Below the pieces are notes generated by a model. It was given only the letters and a program-made list of their open reading frames with translations, did no database searches and was not told the origin of the DNA. Below, piece by piece: positions 1 to 11,568 of a stretch of DNA of 64,000 nt (the stretch's first letter is position 1; every line of letters begins with the position of its first letter). The position numbers and the translations under genes are program-made. Source of the stretch: Telopea speciosissima (taxonomy: Eukaryota; Streptophyta; Magnoliopsida; Proteales; Proteaceae); NCBI RefSeq assembly GCF_018873765.1, contig NC_057925.1, positions 15,015,568-15,079,567 of the forward strand, read 5' to 3'.

Positions 1-1439
1 TTCCATGGCTGACCAACAATGTGGTATCAAAGACACCTTTTCCACCCATGGATGTCACATAATTTGTTACAATATGTTATAATTATGCATGGGATGTCGA
101 TTCTTGAATTCAAGATTCAATCTTTTTAATATGGTTGTTGTTTCTTGATTTCTTTTGGGGAGAGATCAAGATTTCTTTTATGGATTCTTTCCCATGGATT
201 GGTAGTTGTTTAATTTTTATGGGATTCTTCCCATGTTTTTGTAATTGGATTATTGTAGCAATTTTCTATGGAGAATGGTTGAGATTTCAACCATGGGTTT
301 AGAACCCAAAATTTTTCCCATAAAATTAGTGTACCTTAACCAGGAAGAAATCGGCCAAGGCATACAGAGGTTGAGCATGCTGTGTCCCGTACTTGCGCGC
401 CCCACCCCTACGCACCATGCACCTTGGGTCCCTGCGCCCATGCAGCCAGCGGTAGGCCGCATGTTTGCAAGCTACTTGCACAGCCTGCGCACATGCTGCA
501 GCCCACGGCCTACGCACATGCTGCAGTCCATGGCTAGGCCTACGTGCATGCTATAGTCCACGGCCTGCGTGCGTGCTGCAGTCCACAACCTACAGCTGCA
601 TGCGGCTGTGGCTGGCCTACAGCCTACAACAGGCGCACGACCAGCTGCAGGCGTGCGACCTTATGAGCTATGTGCAATCTGCCCTTGTAGGCCACGGTGC
701 CCGCGTGATGTGTTCTTGCTGCCCGTGTGATGTGTTCTTGCTACCTTGTTTTGGCAACAGTTCTTCCTTCCTCGAAAACAAAAAAAAACAAAAAAATTAA
801 TCAATTGAATTCGAAAAGGGTTTTCTAATTTAATTTAGGGTTTTGAGGAAGAAGATGGGTGAAGAGATTATCTCTCCGCCCACTTTGAATTAAAAATTGT
901 TTTTAATTTAATGGGCTTGGGTACCTATTATCACATGTGATGTGATGTTTATATTTGTGGAATCCATATGACTTGAATTTTTAATAGATAATGCCCATGC
1001 ATAATGTTCCATTTGATATGTGATTATGAGATTGGCTTTCTAATAAATTAGATGACACATTTATGCATGTGATGTGTTTGTTTTCTTTATGGGTTATGGA
1101 TAGATGCATGTGACACTTTTATGCATATGATGCTTCTCTCTCTTTCTCTCTCTCCCCTTTCTTTTTTATGAACACATATACTCCACCCCATGGGCAGCCC
1201 AAATGGTGGGTTGGTTTCTCTTGGAAAGAAAAATGTATAGATTTTTTCAAGGTTTCCATCGTAATTTTAGAAGAGTTACTAAGTTAGGTCTCCCAGGGCA
1301 TGTTGATGTTGATCGACATGTGGCATTCAAAGCTTATGGAGATGCAAATCACCAACTTTAAAGATTTAATCAAAAGGAGGAGATGGATGAGGCATGGCAT
1401 CTGGAACATCCATGGGATGATGATGCACCCATGATTCAA
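1..1439. other. gene-free AT-rich stretch with a GC-rich island
   Basis: I see no convincing gene. Positions 370-750 are clearly richer in G and C than the flanks and hold two short tandem repeats. The remainder is AT-rich. The ORFs here are short, overlap on both strands and show no family motif. Confidence 0.6.
483..586. repeat. 25-bp tandem repeat, four copies
   Basis: Four imperfect copies of a 25-base unit, of the type gcctacgcacatgctgcagt followed by ccacg, start at about 483, 508, 538 and 563, with five extra bases between the second and third. Each unit holds a PstI-like ctgcag or a variant of it. A second 22-base unit (gtgatgtgttcttgct core) is repeated twice at about 701-745. Confidence 0.75.
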
Positions 1440-1589
1440 GCTTGAGTGTCGGGTCTATATGTAATCGATGCTCGACAATGTGCCTCGGGATTCCTGGCAT
1501 GTCCGAGGCCAACCATGCAAACACGTCGGCTTTCTCCTTCAGGAATTCCCCAAGTCTGTTCCTCTGTTCTTCATCTAATAGTGGTCACA

Positions 1590-2640
1590 GCCAAGATTCT
1601 AAAACTCGGGTATCGACTAGGTTTCGACCAGCCAGAAAACAAGTTTGTCCCGGTTTCGACCATATCTCGGTCGAAACCTGAGACTTTCTCCAGGCTAACT
1701 TGAACCTTGGTTTCGAGGTCCAGAAGTTGTTTTTTTGCCCTGATTCATATTGTGTTGTCTATTTTTGATATTTTAAACTCAATCCATGCATTAGTTTCAC
1801 ATAGAGAACACTAAAAATATTACTTGTGGTTTTGATCCAAGTTTAATACTGTATATTGTTCTTGGACATGGTATTGACTAAGGTTTCATTAGAACATAAC
1901 TCCTTCAATATAAATGAGATTTAAGCAATCTTGGATTTGTTAGAAAGCTTTGTTTTGATGGCTTTCCAACAAGTCCAAGATTGCTTAAATATGATTTATA
2001 TTGAAGGAGTTATGTACCAGTCAAACTTAATTTGGTGTGCGTGAATGCTGTCAAAATCGCTCTGAATAAAAATATTTTTTTGGACATCAAAACAATTGAA
2101 TATTTTACCGCACTTTTGGTTTTTAACAATGTTTTACTATATTAAGATTTAAGGAATTTTTAGTTTTGAGAAAAACCCCAGCATTAGAAAGTTAAAAATT
2201 GCACCTACCGTCGAAAATCCAGTTTTTGTTCTTGAACTAGGGAATTGACTTTTTTTCCTTTTGGAATTTGATTTTCTAACTATTTTTATTGGATTCAAAT
2301 AGGGGGTATTTGCTTATTTATGAATAATAACTTAAGTAAATGAAATACAAATACAAAAACATTTACTTCAATGGTATTAGACATAAATAAGTGTCTGTCC
2401 TAGTTTCTGGCCTGCTAACTAGCATATTTAAGTATCTGTACTGGTTTTGAGCCAAGTTTCCCCATGTTTCGATGGGCACAAGTGTCAAAATTTATGAAAT
2501 AACCAACATCTCGGTTGAAACCAGTCAAAACCATCGAATTTCAATCGAAACTCTGGATTTTTTAAAATCACCCTTTAACTTGTCTCAGAAACCTGCGAAA
2601 CCGAGTTAACTCGGTGATTTCGACAGGTTTTGGTCGAGTT
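1590..2640. mobile_element. unclassified insertion splitting the gypsy pol fragment
   Basis: About 1.06 kb of non-coding DNA separates two adjacent parts of a gypsy pol reading frame. Both ends carry related words (tttcgacc near 1620-1670; ggtttcgac-like words in inverse near 2600-2640), but I could not define clean terminal repeats or a target duplication. It contains the 120-bp hairpin at 1895-2014. Probably a non-autonomous transposon. Confidence 0.4.
1895..2014. repeat. hairpin-forming inverted repeat, 54-bp arms
   Basis: Arms 1895-1948 and 1961-2014 are inverted copies with only a few mismatches, separated by a 12-base loop. The left arm begins cataactccttcaatataaa and ends gttagaaagc. 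The right arm begins gctttccaac and ends with the inverse of the left start. A transcript would fold into a long, nearly perfect stem like a young MIRNA or foldback-derived small-RNA locus. It could equally be a small MITE. Confidence 0.8.
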
Positions 2641-2830
2641 CTTCTTCCATGATCCTAGCTGGACCGTCTTGGTCGGGTCTTCTTCACTGAGTGGGAACGG
2701 AACGAGGTCTTCTACCGGTTTCCCTCGGCGCTCTGTCAACTCATTTCTCTGGTCGTCGAGGAGATTCTCCGCGCATAGGGCCATTCCTTGGGCTTTGCCT
2801 TTGTTCTGCTTGATCAATGTTGCTTAACAT

Positions 2831-4080
2831 TCTCTAGCTTTTTTTGATCGCCTCGGATTTCTCTAACCCCATTGTCTATGGAAACTTCACTTCCGGTGGA
2901 TAGGTGAGATGACGGCTCAGAGGACAGTAAACCTCGGATCTTATGTATGAATAAGATCAACATTTCAGTCGTTGGATAAGAATACTTGTTTGTCGTATGT
3001 CAAATCGATGATTGAAATGTTGACCATGTTTCATACACGACTATTTATAAAAACTAGTCCTACTTTTCTCAAAAAAAATTTCATCCCCGTCTCAAATTTT
3101 TGAGACTTGAAAGCACGACACCCTCTTTGGTATCATTTGTATTTTTTATTTTTGTCTAAAAAAACATTATTGGTTGTGTTTAGTATCGTTTATGGAGCCT
3201 ATTTCTATTTAAAAAAGATTAAAGAACACAAAAACAAAAAAATGGATTCAAAGTCGTTTATGGTTTTTCCCTGAAAAAAATTTACAACAGATCAATTTTG
3301 AAGTCAAAATTGTAAAATGCTTTTATAAACTGTTTACTTCCCAAAGGCCAAAATCCTCCTCTCTCTCCATTGTTGTTGCTTTTTTGTGGCTAATAAAGAC
3401 TTAGAACGTTGCTTTAATTAATTGACTGTATTTATTTTGGTTAATTGATTGATGATTACCAAGGGCAGCTGAAGATTCGAGAATGAAATGGCTATTCTTC
3501 TGGCTGTGACTCTCGGCATCGCATCCGAAACAGATTGCCTTGCCTGCTTTGAGGGGCTAGAGAATGAAATAGGCTCTTCTGGATGGGACTCCCGACATCT
3601 TTTTTTTCATACAAGTTTTAAAGTTATAAAAATCATTATGCATATAAGTATACAAAATCTATTTTTTAGACAATCTATAATATCCATAGATTACCAAACG
3701 ATTTTTATGCTTTGATCAAAAATGATTTTTGTTAAATAAACAAAAATGATACCGAGGAGAGCCTTAAGGGACTGTTTGATAACAAATTCTATTCCAAATG
3801 AATATTTCTAAGTTATATATATCGTGCCTTTGAACTGCCATGAAAAAGAATTTGAAATACATATTTCTTTTACTTAAAAAACTGACTTTGCTGGTCAACC
3901 CCTATGTCTTGGTACTAGTGCTGCATCAAGGACAGGTTGGGCTGGGCATTTTAAAACCCCAGCCCAACCCTTAGTCCCAATAACTAGGCCTAGGTCTTGC
4001 CCAGTCCGACCCTGACTCAAGACCTGAAAAATCCAACTCTGACCCTCGACCTGACCCTATTTGGCCCTAATTATGGGGAG
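2831..4080. other. gene-free AT-rich stretch
   Basis: I see no gene, RNA gene or clear transposon end. Homopolymer runs and scattered stops occur on both strands. From about 3930 the text rich in gggctggg and cccaaccc begins, which belongs to the repeat family also seen at 8.3-8.6 and 10.5-10.9 kb. Confidence 0.55.
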
Positions 4081-4620
4081 GGAAAGGGATAGATGCATGG
4101 GTTGGGTTGGGTTGGGCTGGACCGGGGAGAAAATTATCAATTTTACATAAAATAACATTATAATAAAATATATTATGTCACTTATTATCTTCATATATAA
4201 TATAGGGAAGCAGTTTTCTGTCTGGGAGTGTGGCCTACGCCAGCACTCCCATGTGTCTATCTCTCTCCTCCTTAAAATAAGGGGGCAGAGGTGTCTTTTC
4301 ATATGAAGAGGAATGAGATAGACTCATGGGAGTGCTGGCATAGGCCACACTCCCGGACAGAGATCTTTTTTCCTATAATATATTATATAAAAAAATGTGT
4401 GTGAAGTTTAAAGTTTATAATATATATTATATTAATATATATTTTATAGTATTAATTTAAAACAGGATCTAGTTGGACCAAGCTAAGCTTAGCCCAAGGC
4501 CTCAACCTTAGCCCATCCCAATCTTGACTTAGGGTTAAGGTATTTCAGCCCAGACTTTGTTCTAACCAATAGGGCCAAACTTGGACCCCGGCTTGGTCCT
4601 ATACCCTCCCATTGAGTGGT
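4080..4620. repeat. dispersed repeat, copy A (MITE inserted)
   Basis: An AT-rich core flanked by gggttgggctgg-type and cccagac-type words. The core matches the inverse of 10620-10830: tattatcttcatat and aagtttataatata occur in both. Copy A is split by a 169-bp MITE (4205-4373); copy B is not and so shows the empty site. Confidence 0.6.
4205..4373. mobile_element. Mutator-type MITE with 9-bp TSD
   Basis: Terminal inverted repeats of about 55 bp run from gggaagcagttttctgtc inward on the left and to its inverse at the right end (ggacagagatcttttttcc). They share the inner block gccagcactcccatg. The flanking 9-bp direct repeat tataatata lies at 4196-4204 and 4374-4382. A 9-bp duplication is typical of Mutator-like elements. 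The related sequence at about 10.72 kb lacks the insert. Confidence 0.85.
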
Positions 4621-4936
4621 AGTTGTCACCGGAAGCAAGTGCACACGTACAGTGAGTGTTGTAAGTCTTGTCAACAACACTTCAGTTGACATAGAACTGA
4701 CATATATATTTTCTTTTGAGCCAGGATCTTCCTTGGAATCTTATCTTTTCACTCCTTGGCTTCATCGATCATGTCATGATGATGCTATTGTTACCAAATG
4801 CGCTCCTTTTGAATAAATTTTCTTCGTACTGAAAAAAACAATTGGAGATGTGATTGAGGTGGAAGCGCACTTGCTTGGACACAATAGGCCCACTTATGCA
4901 AAAGTGGGTACCACCAACCTCCACGTATGCATAAAA

Positions 4937-5386
4937 TTCCACTCACATTTGAGTTTGACAAATGGTGAAAGATAAAAGAAAGGCTAATAAAAAGTCAAAA
5001 TAAAAACTAAGAAATAAAACAAAGTCAAAATAAAAGCTAAGAAATAACAAAAAGTCAAAATAAAGGTAAATTGACCGTTGAAAATACACAAAGGAATAAA
5101 GGATACTATATTTTATTTTTTCAATTATAAAGTAAAGTAGCTAGAAAACTAAAAGGCAATATTCCACTCACATTTGAGTTTGACAAACGGAGAAGGATAA
5201 AAGAAATAATAAAAAGTCAAAATAAAAACTAAAAAATAAGACAAAGTCAAAAAAAAAAGTTAAAAAATAACAAAAAATCAAAATAATAGCAAATTGACCG
5301 TTGAAAATACACGAAGGAATAAAGGATACTATATTTTACTTTTTCAATTATAAAATAAAGTAGCTAGAAAACTAATACGTAATATT
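4937..5386. repeat. 225-bp tandem duplication
   Basis: 4937-5161 and 5162-5386 are two head-to-tail copies starting ttccactcacatttgagttt and ending near agaaaactaa..aatat. They differ by scattered substitutions and small indels. Within each copy a shorter word (aaaagtcaaaataaaa) repeats about three times. No coding capacity. Confidence 0.85.
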
Positions 5387-5429
5387 TGTGAAATATATCA
5401 TCCAAAATGGACATGAATACCACTCTTTT

Positions 5430-5540
5430 TATATATATAAGGAAGTAGTTTCATATGGGAAGGAAAAAGATAGATTCATGGAAATGTTGGTGTAGCCGTG
5501 TACGTCACACTCACTTTTGGACAGAGTTCTTTTTTCCATG
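5430..5540. mobile_element. degraded relative of the 4205 MITE
   Basis: The words gatagattcatgg, cacactca and ggacagagttcttttttcc recur in the order of the right half of the MITE at 4205-4373, with many changes and a short left end. Probably an internally deleted family member. Confidence 0.45.
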
Positions 5541-5561
5541 TATATAATAAGGAAAATAGAA

Positions 5562-5719
5562 CCCGCCTGAGGCTCACTAGGGCCCAGAAGCTCCCGGTTC
5601 GTGTGTGGTGCGGGGGTCATGTACGAACCCAGGGGGGATTTAGCTGGCCTAAAATCGGATACCCCCCCTGTCTCACCAAAAAAAAAAAAAAAAAAAAAAA
5701 AAAAGAAGAGAAAGAAAGA
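5562..5719 (+). mobile_element. SINE-like retroposon with A-tail
   Basis: A GC-rich body (cccgcctgaggctcactagg to ctgtctcacc) ends in a run of 27 A followed by a purine-rich tail. A 13-bp direct repeat, aaggaaaatagaa, lies immediately outside at 5549-5561 and 5720-5732, as expected for retroposition. Near the start, ggctcactaggg resembles a Pol III A box; gtacgaaccc resembles a B box with one mismatch. About 130 bp of body fits a tRNA-derived plant SINE. The box assignments are inference. Confidence 0.65.
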
Positions 5720-6649
5720 AAGGAAAATAGAAAACTAATCTGTATGTACCACTACTTAATTTTATATATATGCCACTCCTTTCAAATAGCGTGATCTCTT
5801 GCCCCATATAATAAATAGTCTCTAATGAACATAAAAGACAAGGAGAAACATAAGAAACAATAATTTATACACTTAGTGGATTATAGCAACAATCTGTATC
5901 TTCTTATTGAAATATCATATATTCATTTTAATAAGATTAGGTATTAGTACATTATGAAAATAGTCTACAAGAACACCCCACAAATGCATTGGCTATAAGA
6001 TATGGGAAAATATTCTCTGTCAGGGGGATGAAATAATCGTCCCGGCCCCCGTGATACCAATGTGCGTGTTTTCATTGGCTGTCACACATGTGTGGCTCTT
6101 GTGCTCCCCCAATAAAAAAGTTAAATTACAATGAGTGACCAAATGTTTAAATAAACTATGTTTGAGATACCTCATGTTTCAAATAATATGTTTCGGCCGG
6201 GTTCCTTTATTAACCGGTTTTGTTTTACTGGAAATATTTTCAACTTTGCACTATCCATTTCTCTCAACCCCACACCCATTCCCACCCCTAACCCCACCCC
6301 CACCCCCACCCCCACCCCCACCTCTACCTCCTTCCACCCTTTGCCCCCACCTCCGCTACATATGCTATACACAAAAACCGCAAATCTCTAATGCTCCTTA
6401 TGCCCCCCTCTCCTCTATATCCCTCAACATGACCGAACCCTTTACCCTCACCACCATCGTACCTAACATCATGACCGAACACTTCACTTGCATCTTCTCC
6501 ACTGCCGTCACCATAAACTCCACTAACTCCTACGCCTCCAATGCCACCCTCAACACTAGCACCAGCTCCAAATTCTTCCCCATGATTAGAACCTCCTCGA
6601 TCTACACCTCCGCCACCACCACTAGCACCACCATTACCCTTTGTTCTTC

Positions 6650-7195
6650 CTCCCTTTTCTCCACCACGCCCCACAACCCGCCTTACCCCCTCTCCATAAC
6701 CTCCATCCTACCCTCTCTGTTGTTCCTCCCACACCCCACCATGCCGTGCAACCCGACCCCACTATCTCTATTCTTCCTCCCCCACCCCCACCTTGCTTCA
6801 CAATCCCGCTCACCCTCTTTGTTCTTCCTCCCCCACCCCACCTTGACTTGCAACCCCGCCCCCACTCCCTTTGTTCTTCCTCCCCCATCCCACCGTGCCA
6901 CACAACCTCCACCAACCCCTCTGTTCTTCCTCCCCCACCCTCTCCTTGCCCCACAACCCCACCCCACCTAGCTATACAACCCCCCCACACTCCCTCTGTT
7001 CTTCCTCCCGCACCCACCATGCCGTGCAACTATACTCCACCATCTCTATTTTTCCTCCCCCAACCCCACCTTGCCTCGCAACCCTGCCCCACCCCACCTT
7101 GACCGACAACTCCGCCCCACCCCACCCCTCCTCTCCTATTCTTCCTACCCCACCCCAACCTTGCCCAACAACCCTGCCCCACTCCCATCTGAATG
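6650..7195. repeat. about 50-bp pyrimidine-rich minisatellite
   Basis: About nine imperfect units each begin ttcttcctcccccaccccac, continue with a word like cttgc..cacaacccc, and end ccctcttt. Unit lengths vary from about 50 to 90. The array follows a (ccccac)n run at about 6290-6325. One strand is almost purine-free, so triplex or other non-B DNA is possible. Open frames on both strands reflect composition rather than genes. Confidence 0.75.
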
Positions 7196-7623
7196 ACACA
7201 AAGTTATAAGATAGGGTGAGGGAGAGTTGCGAGGCAGGGTCAGGGTGGCGGTGGGGTGGGGTTGCAGGGTAGGGTTGGGGAGGAAGAACAAAGGACAGTG
7301 GTGGTGGCAGAGGTGTGAATGAACATGGTTCTAGTCACGAGTAAGGATTTAGAGCTAGTGCTAGTGTCGAGGGTTGCATTGGGGCATAGTAGGTGGTGGC
7401 GTTTATGGTGATGGTGGTGGTGAAAGTGCAAGTGTGTCTGGTCATGGCGGTGGGTATGGAGGAAATGGGGGCACATGGAACATTGGAGATCAACTAGTGA
7501 CTTTTGTGTAGGGTATGTGGAGCGGAGGGAGTTAGGCTCAGGGGCGTACAAGAATGTTCTCGCACATGAACCTAAGCCTGCCTCTGGCGGAGGGGGGTGT
7601 CCATGAGAGAGAATAAATCATTT

Positions 7624-7766
7624 GCCCGTACCAACAGGTGAACGTACATCTCAGAGCCAATCACATTTTAATTTTGTTTTCATAAAAACCCCTCCTCCCC
7701 TTGTAAATGGCAAAAATAGGACAGGTGATTTGCTCTTAGATGTACGTTCACCTATTGGTACGTGCA
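7624..7766. mobile_element. small MITE with 40-bp inverted ends
   Basis: The left end gcccgtaccaacaggtgaac..tacatctcagagccaatcac is mirrored at the right end (gtgatttgctcttagatgta..cacctattggtacgtgc) with about four mismatches. Total length is about 143 bp. It is nested in the larger foldback element. No unambiguous TSD. Confidence 0.7.
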
Positions 7767-7801
7767 GAGGAACCGAACTCCCACAAGAACAGCTCACAGC
7801 T

Positions 7802-7854
7802 GTTCAGATGGAATCCACTCTATGGGACCCACATGGGGTGGATTCCATCTGAAC
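7802..7854. repeat. perfect 17-bp inverted repeat
   Basis: gttcagatggaatccac (7802-7818) is followed 19 bases later by its exact inverse (7838-7854). It lies just downstream of the MITE at 7624-7766. Confidence 0.85.
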
Positions 7855-8032
7855 GGTTGAAAGCCATTCTCGTATGTGAACGTGAGCCCAACTCATGCGG
7901 GGGAGGGTAGCTAGAGTTGAAGGTGGAGGTGGGGTCAAGGGTGGGAGTGGGTTTAGAGAAATAGATATCGGCAAAGCTGAAAACATTTCCGGTTTGGATG
8001 AAGACAGGCTAATAAAGGAATGCCAAACATAA

Positions 8033-10160
8033 CCTTTGATAAAAATAATTTTAATCTCATGTTTTTACCGTCTTTTTTTCATTGTAAAACAAAAAAGCAA
8101 AGTCTCATAAAAAACAAGGGAAGTTTCTACCAAAAAATAAAAAACAAGGGAAGTGACATCATAAAAGAAATAAAAACGGATCATAATTAATCATTTCCAA
8201 TGATGGTAAGACAACTCAAAAATTTACTACATATAAATTATAATAGTTAAATTTTACTTTATCTTTACAACCAAATTACTTGGATTCGAATAGGAAAAAC
8301 ATGCTTCTACCAAAAAACAAAAAAAAAGCAATAGGCTTCGTTCAGTGGACAGGGGCTTTGTTATTTGTTAAGTGGGCTCACCGAGTTGTTATGAGCTGTT
8401 CACTATTCAGGGCCAATCAGGGCTAGGCCAGGCTTGGGAAAACCCTGCCAAGGTCGGGCTGGGTTGAGGGTATGCTTGACCCTAGCAGGGTCAGGCTGGG
8501 CTAGGGTTTAGATTAAGGCTGCCAGGTTGGGTTAGGGTTAAGGCCAAGCCCAGCCCAGCCCGACCCATTGACACCCTATTACGCAATAATGATTTACTGA
8601 GAATTTCCATAGTTGACTCGACTCGTCTTCTAGAAAAACCTGGTGACTCGGCCTTGTCAAACCAAGTCAAGGCAAGTCATGGTTTTTAAAATTTTTAATA
8701 CAATAAATATGTATAAATTATTAAAAAGTAAAAAAATACAGAAAAAAATATGAAAAAAAATCAGATAAAATAATGAATCACATATCAATGCATTTTGAGT
8801 TTATACCATTGAACAAGAGAAGGGAGTCGAAGAGTTGAGAGTTTCTTACTGTTTTAGAATATAGATTTACCATTTTACTCAACTCAAATTCTAAGTGAAC
8901 GTGCTTATGGTTTTTTAAAAAATGACTAAACTTGTCGAGTTTCATGACTTGGATAAAAATACCGAGTCATACTCAGACGATTTATGACCTAGTCTTGCCA
9001 TTTTTTACCTTGGCCTAGTCTACACGACTCTTGACAAGGTTTTCCAAAATTTTGACTCGACTCGGGTGACTCGTCCCAATCAAAACCCAGTTTTCCAACT
9101 ATGAGAATTTCCTGTGTTATTTTTATATTAATTTTGCTTCCTTCGTTTGACTTAAATTCTAAGCAGACAATAAAAATAAATAAAAAAAATATATCAATTG
9201 AAAAATCAAAACAATTGCTATTGTAGGAGCTTAATTTCGTTAGCTTATAAGAAAGAAATGGTAGAAAAATCAAAACAATTCATGTACAGCTAGAAAATGG
9301 TCCAGATTGGCCACATGTCAAATGCCAGACTTAAATTCATCCATATACCCTCCCCATGTAGTGGTGGATTCACTGTATTTTTTAGTTAATTAATTATTTT
9401 TAGAGAACTTTCATTTTTCATTGGATTTTCAAAGCCTTATTTTGCCATTTGGCCAATTCCATTTTATGTTCAAACATGACATGCAAATAGAGAACTTTCT
9501 GGCAGATATTTGCACGTCTAGAGACTAATTAGAATAGAAAAAATTCCAAAACATTCCAAAAAGGAAAGAAAAAAAAAAAAAAAACCCATAACTGCAAATA
9601 CATGTGTGGTCCTTAATCAATTTTTTTATTCTTTTCCCACCATTCCCTTATTTTTTTGGAGAACATGTTGTACTAGGAACTCTCACCGGTCAACAGGATT
9701 TATTCCTTGTTTGAGTTTTTAAATAAATATCAAGATTCTTTCTCTTTATCTAGTGTAGAAGTCTTTTCTTCTTAGGAGTTCTTCTTTCCAATGGAAATCT
9801 ATACAACCTAAGAATCCAACAGATTCAACTTGTCTTGTCTTCAACTATTCGGCTCTATTGGTTGCTAGGGGTACACAGGAAAGGGAAGTGACATTAAATC
9901 AAAATTAAAATGAAAATTTTTGTAATCATTACCCAGCAATATTGTGTAACTAACTACTAAACATTCCAAATGTGGTTACTAAATCTTACTTCATTTTGCG
10001 ATCATATTTCTTGGATTTAAGAAGGAAAATAATTGATTCATTTAAAAAGTTTAGTTACGGTATCTAGTAAGAGTTAAAAGTTACTACATAATCATGATAA
10101 CACAAGTTTCAATTTTTTTTTAATAGAAAAAACTGATTTCTTTGTCCTTTCCTTCCCTTC
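8033..10160. other. gene-free repeat-rich stretch
   Basis: I see no gene. 8340-8590 is a copy of the gggctgggtt/cagcccgaccc repeat, ending ccgacccattgacaccct. 8590-9110 is a different dispersed repeat built around gactcg..gtcaag words with an AT-rich middle, in inverted arrangement. 9110-10160 is AT-rich and featureless. Confidence 0.55.
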
Positions 10161-10423
10161 GATCGGGCTCCTCTCCAACACACCCCCAAGTTGGATGATG
10201 TCCAACGTATTCCCAGAGGTCGACATGTGGCTGAAGTGCCATTCAAATGGCAAGGATGGATGCACACACTTGAGCTGGAAATCTTTCTCTCCATCGCATG
10301 TGCACCATGCTCAGATGTATGCATCCATCCTTATCATTCGAATGGCACCTTAGCTACGTGTCGACCTCTAGGGGTGCGCCGGACATCTTCCAACGCACTC
10401 CCACGTCATAGAGGAGCCCGATC
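10161..10423. mobile_element. 263-bp foldback MITE
   Basis: gatcgggctcctct at the left end is matched by agaggagcccgatc at the right end. Inside, ccagaggtcgacatgtggct and gcatccatcctt..cattcgaatggcac form long inverted arms, so nearly the whole element is one imperfect palindrome. There is no coding capacity. A target duplication is not obvious in the ccctt-rich flanks. Confidence 0.75.
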
Positions 10424-10489
10424 CCCTTCCTTACAACCATAACGAGCCTTCTTGTTTTGTATCATCTAGGCTCTATTAGAGGTACAAGT

Positions 10490-10940
10490 TTGGCCATGTG
10501 GCCCCAAACCCCCATCGGGCCGAATAGGGCCTAGATTGAGATACCTGACCCTAAGGGCAGGTCAGGGCTGAAAATTTCTGGCCCTGAGTCAGGGTTGGGT
10601 CAGGCCAAGGTTGAGGCATAGGGCTGAGCCCACCCGGCCCAGCCCGACCCTGTTTTAAGTTGTACTATAATATATATATTTATATATTATAAACTTTAAA
10701 TGTCACACATATTTTGTTGTATAATATATTACATATGAAGATAATAATTGAATATAAATCATTGCGGTGTTATTTTATGTAAAATTGATAGTTTTCTCCT
10801 CGACCCAACCCAACTTAGTCCAGTCCATGCATCTCTCCCTTCCCTCACAGTCGGATTGGGCTGAGCCTGGGCCCAGCTAAGGGACTCAAGGTTGGGCTAG
10901 GGTCTTAAAGAGCCTGGCCCAACCCGACTCTGTTGCAGCC
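10490..10940. repeat. dispersed repeat, copy B (empty site)
   Basis: An inverted relative of the repeat at 4080-4620: GC-rich words (agcccgaccctg, gggttgggctagg) flank an AT-rich centre at 10660-10800. It lacks the 169-bp MITE and preserves the uninterrupted site. Confidence 0.6.
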
Positions 10941-11441
10941 CCCGGCTCTATACAGCTGCAAGTAAAAGGGTAGGTGAAAAAGTGAAATTTGTCTAAAATA
11001 GAAGAATTTTTTTTTAAATCACTTCCTTGAATGATTGTGTCACGATTGTGTCACCTATTTAAAATTCCTAGTAATTATACTTTGAGATAGAATTTTTACT
11101 TAAATTTTCAAATCCAAGAGATTTGGTTGCAAAGTAAACTAATATACAATAACAAAATTTAGAAAGATTTGGAATTAGTGACCATCATGTAGGTAATGAT
11201 TCCAAAAGTTTCTTGTTTAGTTTTGATTTAATTTCACTTCCCTTCCATGTAGACGAGCCCTCCAAACACTGAACTTCTTTGCAGTGGTCGACTCACTGGT
11301 CCCCCAATGATTGCTGATTACAAAATATGGTTCTTCAATATCTGAGAGGGAAGTCTTATCTGCAAACAAGGGAAGACTTTCAGAACCCAGGAAGCATTTG
11401 GCCTCCCACTACTCTTATTCTTCATTTCTCAGTCAATCGGG

Positions 11442-11449
11442 TATATATT
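11442..11449 (+). promoter_or_regulatory. putative TATA box of HIPL
   Basis: tatatatt lies about 120 bases upstream of the HIPL start codon, a normal spacing for a plant gene with a short 5' leader. Assigned by position and sequence only. Confidence 0.4.
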
Positions 11450-11568
11450 TGAAGACAGGCAATGATGGGTTGTCTGAGTTTCTTTAGTCCCTCTTGGAGA
11501 AGAAGACACAAGAGGGACTCATTTTTTGTTGCTGTTTGTTTCCTCTGTAGATTCAAAATCAGAGAAAG

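Larger units (their letters stand above)
1440..2817 (-). pseudogene. Ty3/gypsy (Tat-like) pol fragment, interrupted
   Basis: Two minus-strand pieces read as the spacer between protease and reverse transcriptase of plant Tat-type gypsy elements. The piece at 2640-2817 contains GKPVEDLVPFPLSEEDPTKT. The piece at 1440-1580 contains FLKEKADVFAWLASDMPGIP, which matches the family pattern FL..nADVFAW...DMPGI just ahead of RT. They are in the right order but separated by about 1.06 kb of unrelated DNA rich in ggtttcgacc-like words, so a later insertion split the pol gene. No RT catalytic motif survives in the window. The family match is from recognition of conserved words, not from a search. Confidence 0.65.
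6187..8032. mobile_element. 1.85-kb foldback element with nested inserts
   Basis: The left end (from tatgtttcggccgggttcct at about 6188) and the right end (inverse, ending ggaatgccaaacata) share a degenerate inverted repeat of about 140 bp that includes cctttatta, ggaaat.ttttca.ctttg and atttctct.aaccc. Inside, 6400-6660 (ccacc- and actagcacc-rich) reappears inverted at about 7290-7550. The whole segment is thus a large imperfect palindrome. No transposase is visible; the long ORFs are by-products of pyrimidine-rich low-complexity DNA. No clear TSD was found. Confidence 0.6.

Noticed and set aside
6135-7209. Proline/threonine-rich ORFs of 100-280 codons
   Set aside because: Open on both strands because of pyrimidine-rich low-complexity DNA inside a foldback element; no domain, and stops are absent only through composition.
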